Positions 42,481-51,100 of a stretch of DNA of 64,000 nucleotides are shown here, piece after piece (position 1 is the first letter of the stretch; the number at the start of each line of letters is the position of its first letter). Source of the DNA: Paenibacillus_AA sp045062745 (GTDB lineage: Bacteria; Bacillota; Bacilli; Paenibacillales; NBRC-103111); NCBI RefSeq assembly GCF_045062745.1, contig NZ_JBJGED010000001.1:434001-498000 (forward strand), written 5' to 3'. The notes beneath the pieces are model-generated. The model did not search any database. It was not told the origin of the DNA and saw only the letters and a program-made list of their open reading frames with translations. The translations under genes were made by a program, and so were the position numbers.

Positions 42481-44310
42481 ATGCCACCGAAAAAGAAAAC
42501 GCAGGAAATTACAGAAGACTTATTCCCCTGGTTTGAAGCAAGTCGTCCAAACCTTAGGAGAATGATAATAAAAAATTTTCGCTGTATTGGAAGTACTCCC
42601 GTAACTATTGATTTAGATGAAATTGTAGTTTTAGTTGGCCCTAATAATGCGGGTAAAAGCTCAATACTGAAAGCCTATGAAGTAGTTATGAACCATGGCT
42701 CAAAAAAGGCTCAGCTCAGTGAAGCTGATTTTCCAAATGGAATTGTCGACCCAAATATGCTCCCTGAAATTGAACTTCATACTAATGTGAATGGCGATAC
42801 ATCTCCCGCTGTAAGATGGGTCCAGAAAGATTTAGAAAATGAAAAAGCAATCGTTCGGGAACGTTGGATTTGGAATTCTCCAAATACTGATCCTAAACGT
42901 CAAGGGTTTGATGTTGAAAAAAACGATTGGGATAATCAAGTTCCGTGGGGAGCACCTAATATAGCAAAGGAAAACAGACCGGAACCACACATGGTGGAAG
43001 CTTTTGCTCATCCTATAGATCAAGAGAAGCAAATAGTTGATCTGCTTACTGCAATTGTAAAAGACCGTGTTAAAACAATACAAAAAACAACCTCGGATGA
43101 CGGGGAAGAAACAGAATATGCTAAACTTCTGACTCAGCTTTCTGTAATTAGAAGAAAAATACTGGATGAATCAAAGACAGAAATTGAATCAATTGAAACC
43201 GAACTCACTTCATCGATCTCGGGTATTTTCCCAGGTTACATAGTAAAGTTTGATTCTAAGGCAGAAGATAATATTGAAAATGATGTTTCTTTATTTAAAA
43301 ATTCAGCAAAGCTTTTAATGGGCCCTGAATTTGGTTATCAAAGTGCTATAGACAAGCAAGGTAGTGGTGCAAGAAGAACGTTGTTGTGGTCTGCTCTCAG
43401 ATTAATAGCGCAAGCTGAGAACGCAAAAAAAGCGAAGTCTTCACGTCCACATGTTCTTTTATTGGACGAGCCTGAATTATGCCTTCATCCTAACGCAGTT
43501 CGAGAAGCGTGCAAAGTGTTGTATGACCTCCCAACAAAAGGAGACTGGCAAGTTATGGTTACAACACATTCCCCAGCATTTATTGATGTTTCGAGAGATA
43601 ATACAACTATAGTCCGTGTAGAGAGATCTAACGATGGTGAAATATCTGGCACAACCGTGTTTCGCCCAGAGAAAGTAAAACTGGATGAGAATGATCGAGA
43701 GCAATTAAAGCTATTAAATATGTTCGATCCACACGTAGCAGAATTTTTTTTCGGGGGGCACTCCATTATTGTTGAGGGTGATACCGAGTATACTGCTTTT
43801 AAGTACATAACTTCAAAAAAGCCAGATCTCTATAGGAACGTACATATTATTAGGGCCAGAGGTAAAGCAACGATCGTATCATTATGTAAGATATTGAATC
43901 ATTTCGGTTCTGGATATTCTGTCTTACATGACAGTGATTTCCCTTATACTAAGGACGGTAAGAAGAAGAACTCGGCGTGGACACAAAATAATGCGATATT
44001 AAAAAAGGTAAAGGAGGCAATAGACCCAAGCAAGGTAAGAATAGTAGCATCATTACCTAATTTTGAAGCGGCATATTTTAGCCAAACAATTCGATCAGGA
44101 AAGCCTTATAATGCACTAACTCAATTGAAAAAAAATAATGAGCTATTTAAAATAGTAGAAGAGCTTTTAATCAGTCTTTTGGATTTCACCAAAGATACGC
44201 CACAAGGAAGTATTTGTTGGAATGAGGAAGATCAGTTAACACCTTTAGTAGCTGCAATGGCCGAATCGGCGGTGTATTATTCTGAGGATAATGAAGAAGA
44301 AGTAGTCTAA
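42481..44310 (+). CDS. OLD-family ATP-dependent nuclease (class 1)
   Basis: 609 residues from ATG 42481 (GAGGTG upstream). N-terminal ABC-type ATPase: Walker A GPNNAGKSS (53-61), signature-like KQGSGARRTLLWSAL, Walker B VLLLDEPELCLHP, and switch TTHSPAFID. C-terminal TOPRIM nuclease: SIIVEGDTEYTAF (metal Glu, ~430), and LHDSDFPYT (Asp pair). This is the overcoming-lysogenization-defect architecture used in phage defence. No UvrD/GajB-type helicase or reverse transcriptase is adjacent, so it is a solo (class 1) form. Strikingly A+T-rich against its neighbours, indicating horizontal acquisition. Confidence 0.9.
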   Translation: MPPKKKTQEITEDLFPWFEASRPNLRRMIIKNFRCIGSTPVTIDLDEIVVLVGPNNAGKSSILKAYEVVMNHGSKKAQLSEADFPNGIVDPNMLPEIELHTNVNGDTSPAVRWVQKDLENEKAIVRERWIWNSPNTDPKRQGFDVEKNDWDNQVPWGAPNIAKENRPEPHMVEAFAHPIDQEKQIVDLLTAIVKDRVKTIQKTTSDDGEETEYAKLLTQLSVIRRKILDESKTEIESIETELTSSISGIFPGYIVKFDSKAEDNIENDVSLFKNSAKLLMGPEFGYQSAIDKQGSGARRTLLWSALRLIAQAENAKKAKSSRPHVLLLDEPELCLHPNAVREACKVLYDLPTKGDWQVMVTTHSPAFIDVSRDNTTIVRVERSNDGEISGTTVFRPEKVKLDENDREQLKLLNMFDPHVAEFFFGGHSIIVEGDTEYTAFKYITSKKPDLYRNVHIIRARGKATIVSLCKILNHFGSGYSVLHDSDFPYTKDGKKKNSAWTQNNAILKKVKEAIDPSKVRIVASLPNFEAAYFSQTIRSGKPYNALTQLKKNNELFKIVEELLISLLDFTKDTPQGSICWNEEDQLTPLVAAMAESAVYYSEDNEEEVV

Positions 44311-44341
44311 TGCTAGATAATAGTGAGGTAGTTAAGTTACA

Positions 44342-44437
44342 ATGAGGGATTCTCAAGGAAGATATAAACGAACAAGTGAGATTATTGATAATCAAGATGA
44401 TTTAAGAAACAGACTAAATCAAATAGCCATTTATTGA
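44342..44437 (+). pseudogene. Short A+T-rich ORF, probable remnant of a longer gene
   Basis: 31 residues, MRDSQGRYKRTSEIIDNQDD onward, ending NQIAIY. Beyond the stop at 44435-44437, the frame +1 continues open (FIEAVNQSYLLIGSTTVLKG) to about 44530, so a single insertion or deletion may have cut a longer protein that once followed the OLD gene. The family is not recognised. A terminator at 44487-44534 lies inside the extended frame. Confidence 0.35.
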
Positions 44438-44486
44438 AGCAGTGAATCAAAGTTATCTGTTAATAGGATCTACAACTGTGCTCAAA

Positions 44487-44534
44487 GGAGCTGTTGGCGT
44501 ATTGCAAGTTAACCCAACAAGCTCTTTTTATTTT
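44487..44534 (+). terminator. Terminator of the OLD gene island
   Basis: AGGAGCTGTTGG pairs with CCCAACAAGCTCT around a 14-nt loop, followed by TTTTTATTTT on the plus strand. Confidence 0.75.
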
Positions 44535-44589
44535 CGCCAATAAATCAGTTAAATTCACCATTTCTTACCTGACACTGCCCGACCTACCC

Positions 44590-44624
44590 AAAAAAGGAGC
44601 AGCACCCATCGGGATACCGCTCCT
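44590..44624 (-). terminator. Terminator of the amidohydrolase pair
   Basis: GGAGC (44596-44600) pairs with GCTCC (44619-44623), an inner AGCACCC/GGGATACC region partly pairs, and TTTTTT follows on the minus strand. Confidence 0.6.
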
Positions 44625-44657
44625 GTTGTCAGTCAGCAAGTCAGCATGTCTTACCGC

Positions 44658-44690
44658 ACGCCGTACGCCGTACGCCGCATGCCGCATACC
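44658..44690. repeat. 7-bp tandem repeat
   Basis: ACGCCGT is repeated twice perfectly and then as ACGCCGC, ATGCCGC and a partial ATACC, about 20 bp past the stop of the 44711-45499 gene. A simple sequence repeat in the border of the A+T-rich island; no gene. Confidence 0.8.
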
Positions 44691-44710
44691 CTATGTCACG
44701 CGCACGCGCT

Positions 44711-45499
44711 TTACTTCCCGCACCACTCGAGCAGCCGCTCGGCGTTGCCGTAGGCGACTTGCTCCACGTCCGCTTGCGAGGCGTCGGTGTACTTCAGCTT
44801 CGCCAGCACCGACTCCGGAATGAAGAACGGCGCATGCGAGCCGAACAGGATCCGGTCCAGCGTATACAGCTCCTTCAGATGCTCGATGATGTCCACGTGC
44901 TCCAGGCCCGCGAGCTCGACATGCACGTTGTCCACCGAATTCAGCACTTGCGCGAGCTCGGCGATGACCGGATTGCTGATCACGAACAGCTGCTCCGGGA
45001 AGTACGACAACACCTTCACCACCCGGACGATATCCAGGTCGTCCACGTCCAGCAGCGGGTACATCCCCCGCTTGTCCTCGACGCGCATCTGCAGGCTGAT
45101 GAGCAGCCGGTGCTGCTGGGTCAGCTTCACGAGCGGCTCCAGGACCGCTTCGCTGACGTCGTACATGTGGTAGTTCGGCAGCAGCTTCAGGATGCGCACC
45201 CGGCCGTCCTGCACGGCCAGCTCTACTACCTCCGCCCAATTCGCGTAGGAGAGGTCGACTACGAGCACTGGCGAGAAGAACGCATCGCCCAGTGTCGCCT
45301 CGAGCAGGTCGCGGTTCGCCCGCATCGGATCCTGCTCCAGGATCGCTTCGATCGGTGCGACAAGCGCTTGCTGCACCCCGAGCGACTGCAGCTTCGCCTT
45401 CAGGGCGGGCAGCTCCGTATACCGCAGCTTCAGGAACGGCCAGTTGCCCGTCCATGCGGCAACATCGATTACTTTCGGCAATATTTTCCCCATCGTCAT
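44711..45499 (-). CDS. Amidohydrolase-like TIM-barrel protein, metal motif altered
   Basis: 262 residues, similar in length and order of blocks to amidohydrolase-2 proteins (YGNAERLLEW near the end, GSHAPFFIPES as the Asp/His-type loop). The N-terminal metal motif H-x-H is missing: the strand reads VIDVAAWTGNWPF. The other His positions are also not clear. It may be a non-catalytic partner of the intact amidohydrolase encoded 3 bp upstream. AAAGGAGGGG precedes the ATG, inside the tail of the upstream gene. Confidence 0.72.
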   Translation of the reverse strand: MTMGKILPKVIDVAAWTGNWPFLKLRYTELPALKAKLQSLGVQQALVAPIEAILEQDPMRANRDLLEATLGDAFFSPVLVVDLSYANWAEVVELAVQDGRVRILKLLPNYHMYDVSEAVLEPLVKLTQQHRLLISLQMRVEDKRGMYPLLDVDDLDIVRVVKVLSYFPEQLFVISNPVIAELAQVLNSVDNVHVELAGLEHVDIIEHLKELYTLDRILFGSHAPFFIPESVLAKLKYTDASQADVEQVAYGNAERLLEWCGK

Positions 45500-45502
45500 C
45501 GC

Positions 45503-46276
45503 TTACGCCCCTCCTTTGCGAAAGAACTGCAAGGCGTTGCGGTACAGCACCTTGTCCCGGTCTTCCGCCGACATGTCCACGGAATCGATCCGGGCGAGCT
45601 GCGTCGAGAACGCGCGGATCGGATAGTCGGACCCGTACAGCACCCTGTCGGACCCCAATTCCCGAAGCGCGTATTCCAGGTAGCCTTCCTCCGGCTGAGA
45701 ACCGGACGTATCGAGGTAGACGTTCGGCAGGGCCTTAATATCCTGCACGCCTCGGAGCTTGGCCCCCGTCAGGTGGGCCATCAGGATACGCAGCTTCGGA
45801 TGCTTCCGCGCCATCCGCGCGATATCCGCCGGCGTGGACTCGAACGTCGTGCGCTGGACGGTCTTGTACCAGCTATGGAAAAGCAGCGGGATGTCATGCC
45901 GCTCCAGGAAGTCGTAGATCGGCTCGTACCGGTCGTCATCGGCGATCATGGAGATGTGGAATTTGGCCCCGATGATCGGCCCGTTCAGAATGTACTTCTC
46001 CATCAGCTCCAGCGTGAAGGCGCTTGGCAAGGAAGGGTTGATGAATAAGAGCGGCAAAAACACATCCGGGTGAGCATTCGCGATCTCGACGAGCGTCTCT
46101 GCCTGGAACGTCATGTCGGCCTGGTTCGGATAGATGTTCCCGGCGAATTGCGGATGCGGCATCAGACACGTCTTTTCGATGCCGTGCATTTGCATATGGT
46201 GCAGCGCCTTCTCAACCAGCGGTTCCCAAGGCTGCGTTCTAGTAAATACCAAATGAAGATGGCTGTCGACTATCAT
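45503..46276 (-). CDS. Amidohydrolase family protein (amidohydrolase-2)
   Basis: 257 residues from ATG 46276 (GAGAGGAG). N-terminal metal motif VDSHLHLV (H-x-H), GAKFHISM, LFHSWYKT, MAHLTGAK and YGSDYPIRAFS (catalytic Asp) are consistent with an active TIM-barrel hydrolase or decarboxylase. Substrate unknown; family members act on lactones, aromatic acids and cyclic amides. Operon with the metal-motif-less homologue at 44711-45499. Confidence 0.85.
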   Translation of the reverse strand: MIVDSHLHLVFTRTQPWEPLVEKALHHMQMHGIEKTCLMPHPQFAGNIYPNQADMTFQAETLVEIANAHPDVFLPLLFINPSLPSAFTLELMEKYILNGPIIGAKFHISMIADDDRYEPIYDFLERHDIPLLFHSWYKTVQRTTFESTPADIARMARKHPKLRILMAHLTGAKLRGVQDIKALPNVYLDTSGSQPEEGYLEYALRELGSDRVLYGSDYPIRAFSTQLARIDSVDMSAEDRDKVLYRNALQFFRKGGA

Positions 46277-46612
46277 CTTAAGTACGGCTCCTCTCTCGAT
46301 AACCACCACTACCGCATTCTTGTATATAACCTGTATATTCCTATCTGTATTCTAATGACGCCCCCTCAAGCTGTCAATGATAAAAAGTGGGAATCGAGGT
46401 GCCTTTGCAGGGTGCATGGGGAACGCTTTTTTAGGTCGAATGACGACGCGTTGAAAGAGCCCGGGAATGAATCACCGGCACCGCTCCGAGTCCCAACCCT
46501 TTCTAATTGTTCACATTGGTTTACAATCTCGACAAAACGCCACATTTCGCCCGGAAATAGTAAAGCAGGTTAGCTTATTAGTTCACTTGGATAAACGGCT
46601 TCCGTTTAGACT
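46277..46612. other. Intergenic region without a supported gene
   Basis: Upstream of the amidohydrolase pair. The part nearest the gene (46320-46360) has repeated ATACA/TGTAT steps: TTGTATATAACC, CTGTATATTCC and CTGTATTCT (46345-46353), resembling motifs upstream of both GntR-fusion loci. A palindrome TAAACGG-CTT-CCGTTTA lies at 46592-46608. A plus-strand frame at 46467 has no convincing start signal. Confidence 0.5.
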
Positions 46613-46648
46613 AAAAAACCTGACCGAGGCGATCCTGGGTCAGGTTTC
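46613..46648 (-). terminator. Terminator of the 46661-47062 gene
   Basis: AACCTGACC pairs with GGGTCAGGTT around a 10-nt loop; TTTTTTAG follows on the minus strand. TTTCTTT on the other side could also act on plus transcripts. Confidence 0.8.
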
Positions 46649-46660
46649 TTTAGAAGCGGG

Positions 46661-47062
46661 CTACATATGGACCCCGGCATCAAATCCGTCGTAATCGTCC
46701 CCGGACGGGTCGAAGTCGGAGGAGAGCGGAGCGTCGGCGCCCGCGTCCTCGTTCACGAGATGCGCCGGAATCGGGACCATGTCCATCCCGTACGCCATGT
46801 TGTACAGCTGCCCTTCACCCGAAGTGTCTACGGCAGCAGCAGAGGCGTAAGCCTGCTCCTCGGCGGGCAGCAAGTCTCCGCCGTGCGCCTGCGCGATCTC
46901 AAGCGCCGACGTCAGCTCGCTGTGGTCCACGAACACTTGCACGACCGGCTGATCGCCGCGATCCGCCATGTGAACGTGGTACCCGATCTCGGTGAGCGTA
47001 TCGTGAGCGAGGGAAGCGGCATGACGATCCTTGAATTGAAAAATCATTGGAACATGACTCAT
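46661..47062 (-). CDS. Conserved hypothetical protein, 133 residues
   Basis: The first ~65 residues form a small alpha/beta domain (MIFQFKDRHAASLAHDTLTE, then GYHVHM and VVQVFVDHSELTSALEIAQA), like a ferredoxin-fold signal-transducing or ACT-like unit. The rest is acidic and low-complexity (DAGADAPLSSDFDPSGDDYD). No recognised family. A terminator follows directly. Single gene. Confidence 0.65.
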   Translation of the reverse strand: MSHVPMIFQFKDRHAASLAHDTLTEIGYHVHMADRGDQPVVQVFVDHSELTSALEIAQAHGGDLLPAEEQAYASAAAVDTSGEGQLYNMAYGMDMVPIPAHLVNEDAGADAPLSSDFDPSGDDYDGFDAGVHM

Positions 47063-47185
47063 GGGCAGCGGCCTTCTTTCTGTAGGTGGAAATCCAATCC
47101 ATCTGAACGAAACAAGGTTAGCTGTTCCCCGAATCCTCCTTTTTCATGCATCGCCCATTCCATTTGCCGCTGCAGCTCGCTACAG

Positions 47186-47995
47186 TTACACACCCACTGC
47201 CTGCTGTACGATTCGAAGCAGCTCGGCATGATTGTCGGGATGCGCCGCCACGAGATACGGCTCCGCCGGGCATGCTCCCGTGACGGGAGTGCCGCCGAAG
47301 TCGGTGACTCGTACGCCCGCTTCGCGTGCCAGCAGCAGGCCGGCGTACAGGTCGCAGCCTTCGGAGTTGTACAGCACGAGACCGGCGAGATCTCCGCGGG
47401 CCAGCATCGCCCATGTGAGTGACGGCGCCCACACGCGCAGCACGCGCTTCAGCTGCGCCTCAAGCGCATGGCGAAGCCGCAAGGCTTGCTCGTCCTGCTT
47501 GCCGACGGCATGGCCCTGGATCCACGAGATCGTGCCTTTGCGCAGCTCGGCGACGGGCTTGGCTCGGATCGGCACGCCATCCTGTGTCGCTCCTCCGCCC
47601 GCCGTGGCGCCGTACACGATTCCCAGCTGCGAATCATAGATGACACCCAGCACTGTCTCCTCGTATACATTGGCTGAGATGCATACCCCGTACAGCGGAA
47701 TGCCGAGCGCATAATTGTTCGTCCCGTCGAGCGGATCGACGTGCCAGATGACGTCCGACGGTGCCGCACCGGTCGTATGGCCCGCTTCCTCGCTCTCGAT
47801 CGCATGATCCGGGAAGCGGCTGCGGATGCGCCGTACGATCATCGCGTCCGTATGCACGTCCACCTCGGTGACGAGATCCCCGCTGTCGCTCTTGTGGTCC
47901 ACCGTCAGCCGGCTGCCGAACCGTTCCCGGGCGTACGTCCCCGCCTCGATGGCCGCCTGCTCGGCCAGCTGCTTCGCTTCCTCTACCCACTCCAT
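47186..47995 (-). CDS. Inositol monophosphatase family protein
   Basis: 269 residues, family length. IMPase motifs: GDLVTEVDVHTD, ESEEAG (metal Glu), WHVDPLDGTNNYALGIP (Asp-Pro-Leu-Asp-Gly-Thr, the Mg/Li site) and NSEGCDLYAGLLLAREAG (C-terminal Asp motif, here EGCD-LYAG). A Mg-dependent phosphatase on inositol phosphate, PAP or a sugar phosphate. ATG 47995 has no strong GGAGG. Single gene between the heparinase terminator and the small acidic gene. Confidence 0.9.
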   Translation of the reverse strand: MEWVEEAKQLAEQAAIEAGTYARERFGSRLTVDHKSDSGDLVTEVDVHTDAMIVRRIRSRFPDHAIESEEAGHTTGAAPSDVIWHVDPLDGTNNYALGIPLYGVCISANVYEETVLGVIYDSQLGIVYGATAGGGATQDGVPIRAKPVAELRKGTISWIQGHAVGKQDEQALRLRHALEAQLKRVLRVWAPSLTWAMLARGDLAGLVLYNSEGCDLYAGLLLAREAGVRVTDFGGTPVTGACPAEPYLVAAHPDNHAELLRIVQQAVGV

Positions 47996-48083
47996 GGCTG
48001 CTTCCCCCTCATTTATTTAACAAACATCGATAATCGCTTCCGTACATACACTACCAGATTTGTCCGGCGCCGGTAAAGAACGC

Positions 48084-48114
48084 AAAAAAAGAGGCAACCG
48101 CTTAGGTCGCCTCC
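48084..48114 (-). terminator. Terminator after the heparinase-type gene
   Basis: GAGGCAACC pairs with GGTCGCCTC around CGCTTA; TTTTTTT follows on the minus strand. Confidence 0.9.
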
Positions 48115-48121
48115 TATGAGC

Positions 48122-51100
48122 CTATTCTTGCACAGTGATGGAATGCCGGCCTGCCGTCAAAGGCAGGTTTAACAGCTTGGCGGTCGCATTGTAGCTGTAA
48201 TTCGTAACCGCCGCTCCGTCTACCTGCACTAGGGCAGGTGCGCCAGGCACCCAAAGCGAGAACGAACTGCCTGCGTCGGCATTCCAGATGCCCGTCGTGA
48301 TTCCAGTATCCGGCGCATAGGCAAACGAAGCATCGAAGTTCGCGGCCCCTTGCAGCAGCGTCTGCCCGCTATCCGCCAAGCCGGTCCCGTCTGTCATCGC
48401 GAACGCGACCGGCACGCCGGAAGCTCCATGCGAGACGACGGATTGCTTGGCATTACTCGTGATGTTCTCCACGGTATACTCGCTGCTGGACGTCCCCGTC
48501 TTGAACAGAACGTAATCGTATACCGAGCACGTGACGGTGCAAGCTACTTTTGCCCCAAGGACACCGGCAGCCTCCACCCGCTCGGGCTGCAAATTCGCAT
48601 CGGTCCCCACCGCGTTGTTCGCAGCCGGCAGCAGGCGGATCTCATCGATTCCGATCCAATAATCCCCGGAGGACGGATGCTTCCCGACGACCTCCAAACG
48701 AACCGTGTGCGGTCCAGCCGTCAAAGTTACGTTGCCGAATGGCTGAAGAGGAGCGCTCTGCGTGACCGGGCTATAGCTGTCGAATACGGGGCCGACCGGC
48801 TGGCCGTCTACATAAGCCTTGACTTGCCCGTATTTGGGCGCGAGCACCAGATAAGCGCTAAGGCTATACGCTCCCGGTTCGCTTACATTCATAGTGAAGT
48901 CCACGTAGTCCCCGACTGCATCGGCCTTGTACAGCAGGATATCGGTCGTCGCGGCTTTCACCGAATCGATGATGTCCCCCGAAGAAGCCGCCACCGAAGG
49001 CAACAGGTCGGTCCCGGCCAGCACACCTGCCGGCTGCGAAGCCTCCGTTTTCAGCACATGCAGGAACTTACGGTCGGCTACCGCCGCACCGCCGTTTACC
49101 TGCGCCATATATCCGTAGGATTCGGCGCCCGCATACTTATCGAACGTAATCGGCACGGCCGACGGCTCGAGGGCATAAACGGTTACTTCAGCGCCGCTAT
49201 GCCGGTATGAGAGCTTGTTCCCGTTCGTGGCGACGCCGCTTGCGACCGCGGCCCCGTCCACTTTGGCATCCTTGACCGGTCCGGCGTATAGCATCCAGTC
49301 GTACGTATGCGTCGAGCTCGCTTTCAGATCGTCCATCATCACGTAATAGTCTCGGACGCGTACGACATGCCGATCGAAGGCAGTCAGCGCAGTGCCGTAA
49401 GCTCCGGGCGCCGAACCGTTCACATAGTCGACTGTCGGCGACATAATCCCGGTTTGCAGCGTGCCTCCTCCCTTCACGGATTGCGACCCGCCGTCTACGC
49501 GTATCGTGCTGTGGCCGTCCTTGGCCGTGAAATTTTGCTTCGGGCCGGGGCTCAAATCCCGGTATCCCGGGTCCCTGGCGATCCAGGTGCCGTTCGTTGC
49601 CAATGTAAAGCTATTCTGATCATAGTGGCTGTGATCGAGCTTGTTGTTGTTGCCGATCAGGGTCATCAGCGAATCGTTGCCGGTCCAGCCGGAGCGGATC
49701 GCCGCCCATCCGACTTCGGGGAACACCGCCGAGCTCGGCCATGCATTCGGGACGCCGGCATTCGAATTCGGGATGAAATACAGGAACCGATCGAAGGCGG
49801 AGCCAGCTACATCCGCTTGCGTCAAATACCAAACCGCGTACGGATTGTTCAACCAGCGGGCGACGATGCTCATCGTATTAGGGAAAAAGCCGTAGCTGAA
49901 CGCATTGGCGCCCGAATCGGAGATCGTAGCCAAGCCGCCGCCTCCCGGAGACAGGAAGTAGTTCGACCAGCGGACGATAAAATCATTAAAGAACGGATGC
50001 GTAATGTAGCTCTGCACCCCGGTCGTCCGAGTCAAGTTGTCGATCCCTCGAATCATATTCTCCACGGAATAGTCCGTATAGTTGAAGCCTTCCGTTTGTC
50101 CGGAATTCATCCGGAAATCGAGGTACCACTGGTAATACCGGACCGCTCGCGTCAAAAACTTGTTAGCCTTCGGACTTTTGCCGAGCAAGGCGGCGCCCCC
50201 GCTGCCGAGCGCGGCCGCGCGCAGCGCGTCGGCATTGTTGTCGACATCGTTGATGGAGAGCCGCAGCGGCTCCAACCCGAGACGCTCCAGCGCATCCTCC
50301 ACCTTCGACTTTTCCGCGGCCGTAAGCGTATCGTACAGCATATCGTAAGCCGCGCTGACGCCGAGGGTCAAATGCGCCGTATCCAGGCAAGACAACCCGC
50401 CTCCGCATGGATAATTCGTATCGGTCCACCTCTCCCAGTCCGCCAAGGACAGCATATACGATTTCGCTTTCGCCGCATAAGCCGAGTCCTCCGTTATGAC
50501 ATAGGCAAGCGACAACGTTTCCAGCCTGTATTGAAGCGCTTTGGCCATAGCCGCCCAATACGGATAAGTCGGGCTTCCCGTATACCCAGGTGGATTGGCC
50601 ATGACGGGCGGCATCACCGGCGGCAAGGGGTAGGTAACCGGATACCCGTTATAGTACAACACGGTATAAGAGGTTTCGTTCAAGTACTCATTGGCACTAC
50701 TAAGCACACTGTCCCATAAAGCTTTGGCCGTTTCGCCGGAAGGCGACGGCGTCAAGTCCTGCGCACGGGCCCGAAGCGCCGCAATCTCGGCACCGGTAAA
50801 GAACAGCCGCGGATGCCCGGTTACGGCGAGCGGAAACGCGATATCTGGTACGAGCTTTAAGGAAGCTTGATCGAAGTAGCCGGTGCCGGCATTCGAGCCG
50901 CTCGAGTACAGCAGCACGGAGGCGGTGACCGCGTTATCGGGAGCCGTAGCTTCCACCGCGACGTTCGTCCAGGCGTTCAACGCGCTCACGGTCTTATATT
51001 TGTTCAGAACCCTCACGTTCGCGCTGTCCCAAAACTCGATATAATAGCTGAACGAGGAGCCGCTGCTGACATAAACGTCAATGAGCGCCTTATAGACCTC

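Noticed and set aside
42481..44310. Gabija (GajA) system
   Set aside because: The OLD architecture fits, but no GajB-type UvrD helicase follows; a solo class 1 OLD is the simpler call.
46467..46694. A 75-codon plus-strand frame
   Set aside because: No convincing start signal and it crosses a terminator into a convergent gene.
49307..50719. A 470-codon open frame on the plus strand
   Set aside because: Antisense shadow of the heparinase-type gene; composition fits complementary codons only.
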